A stretch of 64,000 bases of DNA from Fibrobacter sp. (GCA_024398965.1 JAKSIF010000002.1:1-64000); one strand, 5' to 3'. Numbered from the stretch's first letter, positions 33,256 through 43,135 are shown. A program made the numbers and translations. Notes: generated by a model not told the origin, from the letters alone.

Positions 33256-34620
33256 ATGTACAAGCAGCCCAAAAGAAATTTCTCCCGCCGCCCAATGGAT
33301 AACGGCAGCAGCCACTTTGACCGTTCTAGATCTACCCGTCAAAGTGCATCCCCTAAGCGTTTCGCCAAGGATCCTGCAGATACTGCAGAACAAACTAAGC
33401 CTGTCGTCAAGGCGGAAATGACTTTCGACGACATCAAGCAGCAATTGTCCGCATGGATCGAAACAAATAAAATTCCAGGAAAATTCCAGGCCTGGTTTAC
33501 AGCAGATGCCTCGGCAGATCATTGCGATTGGCGTCTTGTAAAGAAGACCTTTGGTGAACACGAAAAATTGACTATTGAAGCACCCGCAAAAAACATGGAT
33601 GCTCCGGAGCTAGTCAATAGGGTTTGCGAACAGCTGAAAAAAGATCATCTACGAATCTTCTGCAAGGCTCTTAGACAGATCTGGTTCCGCGCCACTGGCG
33701 ATGGCAGATACGCCCTTTTAGTACAAGTTAACCTTCGCGGTCGTAACTCCGCCCATGGTTATAAGACCTTTGTTGACTTTATTGAAAGAACCTGCCCCGA
33801 AGTCATCAGTTGCCACAACATTCAGTGCCTACCGGATGCACTTTTCGATCCAGCAGGAACAATCCCCATGAAGGTTGAAGCAAAGGCCGCTTTCGGTAAC
33901 GACTTTATGCCGATCGGAGATACGGGCTGCTACATGCATGTCCTGGACTGGGCCCCCCGCGTAAGAGACGCCTGGATGGGTCTACCGGCCCGCATCGAGA
34001 GCGCCATCCACCCCAATCCAGAAGACTGCTTCTTTGAATTCTACTCGGGCAGCAGCTTCGTTTCCACAATGTTAGCCAGCAGATTCAAGCGCGTTGATTC
34101 GTTGGATTGTCGCGAATACGCAATGCTTTCTTCCAAGATGAATGCTCGTAACGTGATGGACAACAACATGAGATTCCATCGTGGTCACGTGGAAGTAGAG
34201 TTTTTCAATAAGTTCTTCAGCAAGAAGGATAACGAAGGTCGTTGGACACTCTACCTGAACCTTCCAGGCGACGAAAGTTTGGCTCCCGGTGTTGACCAAG
34301 CTCTATCTCAGTCTAGAGCGGAAAGAATCCTCCTCCAGACATCCAACCTGGAGGTCGCCGCAAAAGAAATCAAGCATCTCCGCCGCGAGGGTTACATGCT
34401 CCGAAAGAGCATTCCCCTGTACCTGGAACCGGACAGTGGCAAGTTTGAAATTCTTTCCTTATTTACCCCTGACCGAGCAGGAGTCCTGGGACAAAATCCT
34501 GCACTCAAGGCAAAATCTCGCAATGTTCAGCGCCCCCAGGAGCGTGTTTTCCGCGAAAATCGTCAAGAACAACCCCGTTATATAACGGACATTCCGACTT
34601 TTAAGCAGAGAAAAGGTTAA
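33256..34620 (+). CDS. TrmA/RlmD-like methyltransferase fold, catalytic motifs missing
   Basis: The product is 454 residues. The first 50 are basic and disordered-looking. The SAM-binding core is seen as FFEFYSGSSFVSTMLASRF...SLDCREYAMLSSKMNARN, matching the LDLYCGxGxFxxxLA region of RlmD/TrmA m5U methyltransferases. Where active enzymes have DPPRxG and then the nucleophile motif VSCNPxT, this protein reads LNLPGDESL and LLQTSNLE, so both the proton-abstraction motif and the nucleophilic Cys are gone. The ending LRREGYML...FEILSLFTP keeps the family's last strand pattern. Probably an RNA-binding or SAM-binding protein without m5U activity. It shares an operon with the primase-like ATPase. Confidence 0.7.
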   Translation: MYKQPKRNFSRRPMDNGSSHFDRSRSTRQSASPKRFAKDPADTAEQTKPVVKAEMTFDDIKQQLSAWIETNKIPGKFQAWFTADASADHCDWRLVKKTFGEHEKLTIEAPAKNMDAPELVNRVCEQLKKDHLRIFCKALRQIWFRATGDGRYALLVQVNLRGRNSAHGYKTFVDFIERTCPEVISCHNIQCLPDALFDPAGTIPMKVEAKAAFGNDFMPIGDTGCYMHVLDWAPRVRDAWMGLPARIESAIHPNPEDCFFEFYSGSSFVSTMLASRFKRVDSLDCREYAMLSSKMNARNVMDNNMRFHRGHVEVEFFNKFFSKKDNEGRWTLYLNLPGDESLAPGVDQALSQSRAERILLQTSNLEVAAKEIKHLRREGYMLRKSIPLYLEPDSGKFEILSLFTPDRAGVLGQNPALKAKSRNVQRPQERVFRENRQEQPRYITDIPTFKQRKG

Positions 34621-34651
34621 ATTTTTTAGGAATATTCCCTAAAGGATCATT

Positions 34652-35824
34652 ATGCGACTTTTTAAATGTGCATCCATCTGTCTCGGCTTTTCAGCCCTTT
34701 TGGCATCTGCCTACATCGTCAAAGAAGGCGACACTCTTTGGGACTTGAGCGATGAATTCCTCCAGGACCCGTTCGCCTGGCCGGACCTTTGGGAAAATAA
34801 CCGCCACATCCAGGACCCCCACTGGATTTACCCGGGCGACTCCATTTACCTGGGCGACAGCACCCGAGAAGAACAGGCTCTGTCTGAAGCTCCTAAAAAG
34901 AGCAAGCATCCCTGCGAAGCCGCTGTGGCAGACACAAACCTGCCCAAGGGCGTAACTTCCGTTGGATGCGACGAAGACGATTCCCGTAATTCTGAATTCG
35001 AAAACATGCTGGGCGACCTGCGTAGCAAGGACAAGAAGGACAAGAAAAAGAAGAAGGAAGAGGACGCCTATTATTATAAGAAGCGTTCCGCACCTAAGCT
35101 TTTCAATGGCTACTATCAGGTTTTGGCCCCCGAAATCTATACGTTGGACTCTCTGAAGAAGGACAGTTCCTTCTTCTCGATCATCTCCGGCGAAAAGAAG
35201 GTTCCCCTGATTCACCTTCCCGAAACAGAAGTCGTGGTCGGAATCGGCAAAAAGACCAACCCCAACTTGAAGAAGGGTGACCTGGTTGAAATCATTGACG
35301 CTCGCGCCATCGACGTTCCAGCCTCCAAGGGCAAGAGTTTCGACAAGTACGCACTGCTCAGACTTTCCGGTTTGGCAAAGATTACCGCCATTGGCGACAC
35401 TTTGTCTAGAGCACAGATCATGCAGAGTTTCCGAGAAATTCGCATCAACCAGTCCAAGGCCCGTCTGAAGAAGCCTCTTAATCCGATCAACGTATCTGGC
35501 TATACCGAAGAAAAGGCTGCCAAGATGGATTCCCTAGCCATGATTCGTTACGCAATGGACCCCATGCTTATCATTGGTGCCTATGCTTACGTTCTGATCG
35601 ATAAGGGAGCAAGCCAAGGCTACAATACCGGCGACGCAGTTGCCGTGTGGGATGAAGACAAGTCCGATGCCACCTTGCCGCCTCGTTTGATTGGCCGAGG
35701 AATCATTACTAGAGCAGCCGAGAAGGAAGCTGCTGTACTTATCCGCGAAGTGTACTCCAACAGCCGCCGCATCGAAATGGGTCACAAGGTTTCCATCACC
35801 CATCGAGCCAACGTGGTTAAGTGA
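34652..35824 (+). CDS. LysM-domain exported protein
   Basis: The product is 390 residues. A signal peptide of about 20 residues leads straight into a LysM domain (YIVKEGDTLWDLSDEFLQDPFAWPDLW...IYPGDSIYL, residues 21-67), which binds peptidoglycan. The DPFAWPDLWENNRHIQDPHWIYPGD form is the type seen in DUF3450/YgaU-like envelope proteins. A Lys-rich segment (about 128-145) and a C-terminal beta-rich domain of about 230 residues follow. It stands before a two-component system and a beta-propeller gene, so it may belong to an envelope-sensing set. A near-palindrome TTTAGGAATATTCCCTAAA lies just before the start. Confidence 0.85.
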   Translation: MRLFKCASICLGFSALLASAYIVKEGDTLWDLSDEFLQDPFAWPDLWENNRHIQDPHWIYPGDSIYLGDSTREEQALSEAPKKSKHPCEAAVADTNLPKGVTSVGCDEDDSRNSEFENMLGDLRSKDKKDKKKKKEEDAYYYKKRSAPKLFNGYYQVLAPEIYTLDSLKKDSSFFSIISGEKKVPLIHLPETEVVVGIGKKTNPNLKKGDLVEIIDARAIDVPASKGKSFDKYALLRLSGLAKITAIGDTLSRAQIMQSFREIRINQSKARLKKPLNPINVSGYTEEKAAKMDSLAMIRYAMDPMLIIGAYAYVLIDKGASQGYNTGDAVAVWDEDKSDATLPPRLIGRGIITRAAEKEAAVLIREVYSNSRRIEMGHKVSITHRANVVK

Positions 35825-35853
35825 TTCCCTCAAGGATTCACTAAAAAGGGTCC

Positions 35854-37914
35854 ATGCAGGTTTCGCGCAACAATCTGCTTTTCATCCTTTTATTTGCGGG
35901 GGGTATTATCCTGCCCACCGCAATTCTTGCTTTTTTAAGTTTTAGAAATATTCAAAACGAAGCCTTCCTTGCCCAAAAGAACTTCGACGAAAGTCGAGGC
36001 TCTTTCCAGGCTGAAATTGAAGACGCAGTCATCAAGGAACAGAACAAGATTTACCAGGAGACCAAGACGGCCTCCCTGTTCCTGTACGAGCAACCTCAAG
36101 GACTTCTTGACTTCGGCCACGCCACAGAATTCAAATCCGTAGAAGGCATTGAAGCCATTTTCCTGTTCAACAAAGGTTCCCTGATCTACCCGGATATTTC
36201 CTCTAGGCATTTCCGAAAATCCCTGGAATTTTCGACGTTAACCCCATCAGGCATCGAGAAGAGCCTTTTCCAAGCAGAACAGAACATCAAAGGGGAATCT
36301 GCCCAGTCTGCCTACCAAAACCGGGTAGCACGGTCGATGCGTCCCATCACCATGATCTTCGAGACAAAGGAAGACCAAGTTCAAAATATCCTCGGTCTGA
36401 TTCGATACAATTATCGAAACAAAAAATACGACGAGGCCTTGAAGCTGCTCGAAATTCTCGAAAAGCAGCATCACCTTCAAGGTTATCTTCATGCGGACTT
36501 AACCCACTCTATCAACCTGTTGCATTTTGAAATTCTCGTTCAACAGAAGAAGCACCAGGAAGCTCAAGAATACTGCCTTTCCGTACTAAAGCAGTTCCTA
36601 GAATCAAACAGCATTGAAGACATTTCCTCTTCAAAGTTTTTCTTTGAAACCGCCTTTACCCAAATTTTGTCCTTTGAAAACCTTCAAAGCGACAAGCGCG
36701 AAGCTTTCTGGAATCTTCGAGAAAACTTCAATAGACAGCTCGGCTACATGGATATCCTGTTCAAGCACAAAGACCTGTTCCAGGAAATTCTTGAAAGTGA
36801 GGCGGTTGCCAAGGAAGGAATTCTCTACAGCCACGACAATGACATATCCTTGTTCAAGATGTCCTACCCCATTCTTTCTGGGGACCAGGTTGTCATAGCC
36901 AAGATTGACAAGGAAGCCTACCAAGAACGTCTTCTTAGCAAGTTGAAAACCGTGGCACAAAGCTGGAAAAACATTCCCTTTGCCATTACTGATAAGAACG
37001 AAAAAGTTCTCCTAGGAACAATCCTAGACAGCACCGCGGTTCTTAACCAGACTTCCTTGACCGACGCCTTTGGTTGGGAATTTACTTTGTACGAAAAAGA
37101 CATGCAGGACATCAAGGCAGAAACGCGCCACCGCATGTTCCTCCTGTACGGTCTAATGCTATTCGCATTGATTACGGTCATATTCGGTTCCGTCTTTATG
37201 TTCCGTTTCATCGCGCAAGAAAGAAAGTTGCTCTCCATGAAAGCAAACTTTTTGTCCAGCGTTTCCCATGAGTTGAAAACGCCTCTCACCTCTATCAAGA
37301 TGTTCGCCGAGATGATGGCTAGAGGCCGCGTGCAAAAAGTCGAAAAAGTGCAGGAATATTCCGGCCTTATTGGCAAGGAAGCTTCCCGCCTAGAAAATTT
37401 GATTGGAGCCATTCTAAATTACACCCGCATGGAACACGGTACAGGCGCATTCAAGTGGGAAAAGTTGGACTTTTCCATTTGTGCAAGAAAGGTCTTTGAC
37501 GCAGTCGAGGATATCGGCGTAGAAAAAGGCATGGAATTCCATACACATTTTGAGCCCAACGTCTTTGTCATGGGAGACTATACCGCATTATACAGCCTTT
37601 GTCAAAACCTGATCGAAAATGCAATCAAGTATACCAACGCACCCGGCGAAATATCGGTAGACGTTCATAGCGAAGACAACATGGTTGTATTTTCCGTAAC
37701 TGACACCGGTGTCGGCATTGCCTCGGCAGAACAAAAGAATATATTTAATGATTTCTATAGAGTCGGGGATGAAATGACCCGAAGCACAAAGGGGTCGGGA
37801 CTTGGGTTAGCCATCGTAAAACGAGTGGCAGAAACCCACCGGGCAACAATATCACTCATAAGCAAGCCCGGTAAGGGATCCACGTTCACCGTCAAATTTA
37901 AGAGGGCAGAATAA
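35854..37914 (+). CDS. Sensor histidine kinase with large extracytoplasmic domain
   Basis: The product is 686 residues. It has transmembrane helices near 7-29 and 428-450, enclosing an extracytoplasmic domain of about 400 residues. The middle of that domain (about 185-255) is helical with TPR-like repeats (KYDEALKLLEILEKQ, KKHQEAQEYCLSVLKQFL). The kinase core has H472 in SVSHELKTPL, then N-box QNLIENAIKY, G1 DTGVGI, F-box FYRVGD and G2 GSGLGLAIV. There is no HAMP that I can see. The regulator gene begins at the next base after the stop, so they are a pair. The signal sensed is unknown. Confidence 0.93.
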   Translation: MQVSRNNLLFILLFAGGIILPTAILAFLSFRNIQNEAFLAQKNFDESRGSFQAEIEDAVIKEQNKIYQETKTASLFLYEQPQGLLDFGHATEFKSVEGIEAIFLFNKGSLIYPDISSRHFRKSLEFSTLTPSGIEKSLFQAEQNIKGESAQSAYQNRVARSMRPITMIFETKEDQVQNILGLIRYNYRNKKYDEALKLLEILEKQHHLQGYLHADLTHSINLLHFEILVQQKKHQEAQEYCLSVLKQFLESNSIEDISSSKFFFETAFTQILSFENLQSDKREAFWNLRENFNRQLGYMDILFKHKDLFQEILESEAVAKEGILYSHDNDISLFKMSYPILSGDQVVIAKIDKEAYQERLLSKLKTVAQSWKNIPFAITDKNEKVLLGTILDSTAVLNQTSLTDAFGWEFTLYEKDMQDIKAETRHRMFLLYGLMLFALITVIFGSVFMFRFIAQERKLLSMKANFLSSVSHELKTPLTSIKMFAEMMARGRVQKVEKVQEYSGLIGKEASRLENLIGAILNYTRMEHGTGAFKWEKLDFSICARKVFDAVEDIGVEKGMEFHTHFEPNVFVMGDYTALYSLCQNLIENAIKYTNAPGEISVDVHSEDNMVVFSVTDTGVGIASAEQKNIFNDFYRVGDEMTRSTKGSGLGLAIVKRVAETHRATISLISKPGKGSTFTVKFKRAE

Positions 37915-38628
37915 ATGGAAGACAACTACAAAATCCTAATCGTTGAAGACGAAGAGATTATCCGTTTCGGATTGCAAGACAACTTCGAAATGGAAAACTA
38001 CATCGTCGAAACTGCCAATGACGGTGAAGAAGCCATCGAAAAGGCGGATTCCTTCCAGCCACACTTAATCCTTCTGGACTTGATGATTCCCAAGAAGAGC
38101 GGTTTTGAGGTTTGCCGATACATTCGCAAGAAGCATCCCGAATGCTATATCATCATGTTGACCGCGAAAACCGAGGAAACAAGCAAGGTGGCAGGTCTTG
38201 AAATGGGCGCCGACGACTATGTAACAAAGCCGTTCTCCATCCTGGAACTTTTGGCACGAGTCAAGGCATTCTTGCGCCGTCTCGAAACTCAAAAGGCTGT
38301 GGCCGCACCAGCCCAGACACCCGACGTCCTGGATTTCCTCAACATCCATGTGGACTTCAAGAAGTTCGAGGCAACCAAGGCCGGAGTCCCTCTAGATTTG
38401 ACAACTCGCGAATTCCAGGTAATCAAGTATTTCTGGCAACACCGTGGTGAAGTCGTTCTTCGAGAAGATATCCTCAAGGAAATTTGGGGATACAACGACG
38501 ACAACATGCCCACCACTAGAACAATCGATAATCATATCGTCAACCTCCGAAAGAAAATCGAAGACGACCAAACCAACCCGAAGATCATCATCTCGGTTCG
38601 CGGAGCAGGCTACAAGTTCGATGTCTAG
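37915..38628 (+). CDS. OmpR/PhoB-family response regulator
   Basis: The product is 237 residues. The receiver domain has the acidic pair E11/D12, phospho-acceptor D55 (LILLDLMIP), the T in MLTAK and the KPF lysine near 105. A winged-helix DNA-binding domain follows (LDFLNIHVDFKKFEATKAG...LTTREFQVIKYFWQHRGEVVLREDIL...TRTIDNHIVNLRKKI). The partner is the histidine kinase immediately upstream. The next gene starts inside its last codons (8-base overlap), so the regulator and the propeller protein are coupled. Confidence 0.95.
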   Translation: MEDNYKILIVEDEEIIRFGLQDNFEMENYIVETANDGEEAIEKADSFQPHLILLDLMIPKKSGFEVCRYIRKKHPECYIIMLTAKTEETSKVAGLEMGADDYVTKPFSILELLARVKAFLRRLETQKAVAAPAQTPDVLDFLNIHVDFKKFEATKAGVPLDLTTREFQVIKYFWQHRGEVVLREDILKEIWGYNDDNMPTTRTIDNHIVNLRKKIEDDQTNPKIIISVRGAGYKFDV

Positions 38629-41146
38629 TATTTGGGAAACATTATGTAAGGCCAGGCTTTGCGCTCTGCTGGTGGCAGGAATTTCCTGCCTCCAGGGTTT
38701 TGCCGTTGCAAGCAAGATGGAAACTTCCATTCAGGAAGCCATCTACATGTTTGAAATGAAGGGCGAAACCAACGAGGCAATCCGCATCCTTACCAAGGTT
38801 TCCAACGAAGGCGACCAGGAAGATAAGGAAGAAGCCTTCTTCTACCTAGGAAAAATCCAGGAACTTGCGGGCAACAACAGTTCCTCCAATTTCTACTACA
38901 AGCAGAGTCTTGACCGTACAACGGCAACACCCAAAGCCTACTGGCTTGCAGAGCGCAGTGCAGCAACTAGCAACCAGCCAGAAAATCTTCTAAAGTCCCC
39001 CCTTGTTCTAAAGAGCCTTATCAAGGAACGCTTTGGGACCAAGCCGACCTACATACAGCTGCAAGACGAGTCTATTAAAAAAATTGAAGACGACAAGCTT
39101 GTCAACATCAATGTTTCTCTTCCCGAAAGTGCAAAAATCTTGAACATCAGTTCCCAAGGAATCTGGTACAAGGTTGCAAGCGAAGACAGCCTCGTCTTCA
39201 AACCGTTCCATGCGAACAAGGCAGAACGTTCCTACCCCATTTCCGGAATAAAGGGATTCTTCGCCAATGGGGATGAAGTCATTGTACAAGACCAGTCCAC
39301 GCTGACACTTCTTAACAAGAAAGGCATCAAGACCCAGATAAGTCAAAAGTATGACGGCTGTGTCATTGAAGGTGTGTTCAAGGCTACAAACGAATACATC
39401 CTTAACTGCCCAGACAACGCAATTCACTTTATCACCGTGGAAGATGGCACAGAAACAAGAACCATCGCCCAGTTCGATGTCATCAAGAAAGTTCTAGCCG
39501 ATCGAAACAACCTGTACCTAGTTTCAAGTAACTACCTCTATTGCTACATCCCCAAAAGAAGCAACGCACCCTTATGGAAGATCGCCGTCGGCAGCGTGGA
39601 ATACCTATTCATGTTCGAGAAGAACATCGTCCTTCTTGAAGCCTCCGGACGAATCGCCTTGATAGATCCCTCAACAGGTTTCACCCGAGTAACCGTTAGG
39701 AGCGACGCTTCCGCAATCCATACCCTCGCCGAAGGAACTTTAGGCCTGTTCACAAGCGAAGGCGCCATCACCGCAGTAGACACCTTGTTGCGTCCGCTAT
39801 GGCATTTTAACTTTGCTAAGCCCATCGAACATTCCCCCATTTATACAAACGGTAACATCTATCTTTACTTCGGAGATCGAAAGCTTCAGTCCATAGCTCC
39901 GAGATACTACGGAAAGCGACCGCTACAATCTGAAATCATGGCCAAGAAAGCCGCCCAGCTGAGCGAAGAAGAAGAATGGGACGAACTACCCTCTGCACTC
40001 GACAGTCTTTTCAAGTTGGAACCCGGAAATGCCGAGGGCTGGTTCTTCAAGGCTTTGTTCCTTGAAAAGAAGAACGGTTCCGACAAGGAAAAGCAAAAAG
40101 CCTGGTCCGAAGCCGTTCGACTTTCCGTCAGCAACCCCCTTGTTACCAACCTTATCCTAAATCGATACGGAAAGGCCATTGGGGCAAAGTTTGTAAGTCT
40201 GCTGCCGACTTCCCCCAAGACTCGTTACCCCCAGTTCTTTAGCAACAAGAAGAACCTGTTCACCATCGACCCCTCTGCAGACAGGCTGCTCTGCATCAAC
40301 GTAGATAATGGAGAACTTCGATGGTCAAGAAACGTAGGCAAACTCGACAACAGTCCGGTTATCGCAAATGACGAAAACACCTTAGCCATTGCCTCCGGGT
40401 ACAACCTGGCCATCTACGACCTAAATAAGGATTTTGACCCCACAATAATCCAACTCCCCGGAAAAGCTTTCGAAGCCAAGGTCTACAATAACGCAACCTA
40501 TATTTCCACCTGGAACGGATACCTCCTTAAGATACTGCGTTCCGAAAACAAGTTGGCCTGGTCCAGAAAAATATTCTCTGTACCCTTCCTCATCTCCAAG
40601 AACGACGAAATCATCCACGTAAGCAACTTGGATGGTGAAATAGTGGATGTAGACGACAATGCCGGCCAAACAAGGGAAGGTTCTTCTAGAAAAATCATGA
40701 ATTCCATAACCCATTTGGCCAGCACTGATTCCATTCTTGTAGCAGCCTCAGGCAACAACCGCCTGTATATATTCAACAAAAACCAGGGAGACAAGCCCCC
40801 CGTCCAGATACTCCAGGAAGCCTCCATCGTATCATTACAAATTACCCAGGACCAAGGCGAAAACAGGATTCTTATTGGCCTTGCAGACCAATCCATTTTG
40901 CTCTATACAGAAACGGGAGCCCCTCTCTGGAAGTTCCAGGGAAAGAACTCCATTTTCACAAAACCCTACGTAAAAGACGGCGAAGCATGGATTGATCAAG
41001 GTAACGAAGTTGTTGGAATTTCCCTAAAAGACGGTAAAACCACAAGGAAATTCAGCACTCCCGGAGGAGCAGGGACCCCCTTCATTATGAACAAGACCAT
41101 GTTCAGTGCTTCCCCAAAGCGGTTGCTTTACGGCTTCAATTTGTAA
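38621..41146 (+). CDS. Exported TPR and PQQ-type beta-propeller protein
   Basis: The product is 841 residues from the ATG at 38621. A signal peptide ends near GFAVAS. TPR-like helices follow (residues about 35-100, EAIYMFEMKGETNEAIRILTKV). Then come beta-propeller blades with PQQ-like repeats: LLCINVDNGELRWSRNVG, LAIYDLNKD, LLKILRSENKLAWSRKI, LYIFNKNQGDK, LLYTETGAPLWKFQGK. A second TPR segment interrupts near residue 440. The start overlaps the response-regulator gene by eight bases. It is likely a periplasmic or outer-membrane scaffold, perhaps tied to the kinase upstream, whose sensor also has TPR-like helices. Confidence 0.8.
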   Translation: MSSIWETLCKARLCALLVAGISCLQGFAVASKMETSIQEAIYMFEMKGETNEAIRILTKVSNEGDQEDKEEAFFYLGKIQELAGNNSSSNFYYKQSLDRTTATPKAYWLAERSAATSNQPENLLKSPLVLKSLIKERFGTKPTYIQLQDESIKKIEDDKLVNINVSLPESAKILNISSQGIWYKVASEDSLVFKPFHANKAERSYPISGIKGFFANGDEVIVQDQSTLTLLNKKGIKTQISQKYDGCVIEGVFKATNEYILNCPDNAIHFITVEDGTETRTIAQFDVIKKVLADRNNLYLVSSNYLYCYIPKRSNAPLWKIAVGSVEYLFMFEKNIVLLEASGRIALIDPSTGFTRVTVRSDASAIHTLAEGTLGLFTSEGAITAVDTLLRPLWHFNFAKPIEHSPIYTNGNIYLYFGDRKLQSIAPRYYGKRPLQSEIMAKKAAQLSEEEEWDELPSALDSLFKLEPGNAEGWFFKALFLEKKNGSDKEKQKAWSEAVRLSVSNPLVTNLILNRYGKAIGAKFVSLLPTSPKTRYPQFFSNKKNLFTIDPSADRLLCINVDNGELRWSRNVGKLDNSPVIANDENTLAIASGYNLAIYDLNKDFDPTIIQLPGKAFEAKVYNNATYISTWNGYLLKILRSENKLAWSRKIFSVPFLISKNDEIIHVSNLDGEIVDVDDNAGQTREGSSRKIMNSITHLASTDSILVAASGNNRLYIFNKNQGDKPPVQILQEASIVSLQITQDQGENRILIGLADQSILLYTETGAPLWKFQGKNSIFTKPYVKDGEAWIDQGNEVVGISLKDGKTTRKFSTPGGAGTPFIMNKTMFSASPKRLLYGFNL

Positions 41147-41261
41147 TATTTACGTAACATATTCCAAATTAGACTGAATTACAGCTCTTGTAAAAAAAAA
41201 TTGGTGGTTTTTTGTAACAAATGTCACTAAATTTTCAATGATATTTCCAACCGGAAACAAG

Positions 41262-43031
41262 ATGAGCTTATCAATGACGTTTTCTCGATTCTTTTTCAAG
41301 GGATTGCTGGCCCTAACGAGCCTAACCTTATTCGCATGCAATGAGGAATCCAAGGAAGTCGCCGAAAAAGACAATTCCGACTATCCTCGCATGGAAACCC
41401 TTTATATTGGAGGCTTCGACTGGGCTCCCCCCTCCAACTTCAACCCCCTGAATTACGACCCCAATTTCCCGATTGACGGCAACTGCCGTTTGTCTTACGA
41501 AGCCCTGTTGGCATTTAACCAGTTGAGTGGTGAACTGGAACCCATGCTCGCCGACAGCTACACGGTCAGCGACAGCTCCATTTCCGTCCATCTGGACACT
41601 CGCGCCAAATGGAACAACGGCCAACCGGTCACTGTGGACGACGTCATCTACACATTCCAGATTGACTCCATTCTCCCCACCCCCCGCCATGGCAACTGGG
41701 AATACCTGAGCAAGGTTACTGCAGACAACAACAACAATGTGACTTTCCACTACGGCAAAATCAAGAATCCGCTCATCATCTTGAACGCCCTTGCCGAAAC
41801 ATCCATCTTGCCCAAGTCCATTTTTGAACCGCTAATCCAATCGGCCAAGTCAGGAAAGACCTACGACATGGCAAAGATTACCGAATTCAAGAATGACTCC
41901 GCCCTTGTGATTTCCGGCCCCTATGAACTCAAGTCCTACTCTCCGGAACAAATTGTTTTGGAAAGAAACGACAACTACTGGGGCAACGTAAAGTACAACG
42001 GCAAGAAGCCCGCACCCAAGTTCATCATCCATTCCCTCTACAATGGCAACAACCACTTCAACAGCGCCATGACCAAGGGTAACCTGGACATTTCCTCCGT
42101 GTTCCTGCCCCGCATTTGGGACAAGGCTCGCGATAGCATCCGCGCCTGGAGCCGTAACGAACCTTACCACCAGCCGGGTTCCATCACCACCCTCATTATT
42201 GCCCATCACGCAGAACCATTCAACGACGTAGCCATCCGCCGCGCCATGATGCATGCAATCAACTTTGAAAAAATCAAGTCCAGGGCAGTATCCAACTACA
42301 CTCCCGCAGTGCAGCCTGGCTTCATTCTCCCCTTCGGAATTGAATCCAAGTATTTCAACAAGGAAGATGCCGAAAAGTACGGTTACAGCTACGATATTGA
42401 AAAAGCAAAGTCTATTCTTTCCGATGCAGGCTACAGCTGGGACAGCGAAGGCAAGCTCTTGAACAAGAAGGGCGAACCTGTCCGTAGTTTCACTATCGAA
42501 TGCCCCCAAGGCTGGACCGACTGGGAAGACGCAATCAAGGTTGTGGTTGAATCCTTCAACGAAATCGGTCTTTCTGCCGAAGAAAAGTTTGTGGACTACG
42601 GTGCCTGGGACAAGGACCTTCGTCTTGGATCCTTCGACCTGGCCATGAAGACCCAAACCGCAGAATTGTCCGCAGCATCACCTTGGAATCGCTTTGAACA
42701 GTTTATGGGCAAGTTCTCCTACAAGCCCGTAGGTGAAGAAGCCTTTGCAAACCAGGGCCGCTACAAGAACGACGATGCCTACAAGCTGATTTCCGACATT
42801 CCGGCCATGACCGAAGAAAAGGACCTGGTTGCAGCCTACAGAGAACTGAACAAGATCTTCATGGAAACCATTCCTGTGCTTCCGGTGATGTACCGTCCCA
42901 CACAATACTACCAATTCTCTACCAAGTATTGGACCAACTTCCCCACCGAAGAAAACCCCTACGCGCCGCCTCAAATTCTAATCGTAGCAGCGGGTATTAA
43001 GGCTCTTTGGGGAATCAAGCCGGTTAAGTAA
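41262..43031 (+). CDS. Oligopeptide-type ABC transporter substrate-binding lipoprotein
   Basis: The product is about 589 residues with a lipobox LFAC. It belongs to solute-binding family 5: NGQPVTVDDVIYTFQ, GPYELKSYSPEQIVLERNDNYWG, RRAMMHAINFEKI, AKSILSDAGYSWDSEGKLLNKKGEPV, IPVLPVMYRPTQYYQF. Such proteins deliver peptides, nickel or opines to a permease. No permease or ATPase genes are next to it, so its transporter must be elsewhere. Three in-frame ATGs (41238, 41262, 41274) are possible; I chose 41262 for a weak CGGAAA site, but 41274 gives the most typical signal peptide. Confidence 0.88.
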   Translation: MSLSMTFSRFFFKGLLALTSLTLFACNEESKEVAEKDNSDYPRMETLYIGGFDWAPPSNFNPLNYDPNFPIDGNCRLSYEALLAFNQLSGELEPMLADSYTVSDSSISVHLDTRAKWNNGQPVTVDDVIYTFQIDSILPTPRHGNWEYLSKVTADNNNNVTFHYGKIKNPLIILNALAETSILPKSIFEPLIQSAKSGKTYDMAKITEFKNDSALVISGPYELKSYSPEQIVLERNDNYWGNVKYNGKKPAPKFIIHSLYNGNNHFNSAMTKGNLDISSVFLPRIWDKARDSIRAWSRNEPYHQPGSITTLIIAHHAEPFNDVAIRRAMMHAINFEKIKSRAVSNYTPAVQPGFILPFGIESKYFNKEDAEKYGYSYDIEKAKSILSDAGYSWDSEGKLLNKKGEPVRSFTIECPQGWTDWEDAIKVVVESFNEIGLSAEEKFVDYGAWDKDLRLGSFDLAMKTQTAELSAASPWNRFEQFMGKFSYKPVGEEAFANQGRYKNDDAYKLISDIPAMTEEKDLVAAYRELNKIFMETIPVLPVMYRPTQYYQFSTKYWTNFPTEENPYAPPQILIVAAGIKALWGIKPVK

Positions 43032-43052
43032 CAAAAATGCTTTTTTATCAGA

Positions 43053-43079
43053 AAAACGCTCCTAAAAGGGCGTTTTTTT
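43053..43079 (+). terminator. Terminator of the binding-protein gene
   Basis: AACGCTC and GGGCGTT pair with one wobble around CTAAAA and are followed by TTTTTTT. It lies about 23 bases after the stop. Confidence 0.8.
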
Positions 43080-43101
43080 GTTTTTTCCCCCATAAATAAT
43101 C

Positions 43102-43130
43102 TATTTTTCGCAAGACACTTTATGTGGAGG
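43102..43130 (+). promoter_or_regulatory. Promoter box and ribosome site of pssA
   Basis: TATTTTTC (43102-43109) would start a leader of about 20 bases containing GGAGG (43126-43130). That site fits the ATG at 43136 with a 5-base spacing. Confidence 0.55.
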
Positions 43131-43135
43131 ATATG

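Noticed and set aside
31488-34620. The primase-like gene pair as an integrated plasmid or prophage remnant
   Set aside because: There is no integrase, capsid, partition or attachment-site repeat, and flanking genes (cysK, LysM operon) are ordinary chromosomal genes with the same promoter style.
34624-34645. TTTAGGAATATTCCCTAAA before the LysM gene as an operator
   Set aside because: It is an imperfect A+T-rich dyad in a 31-base gap within a likely operon; too weak to call on sequence alone.
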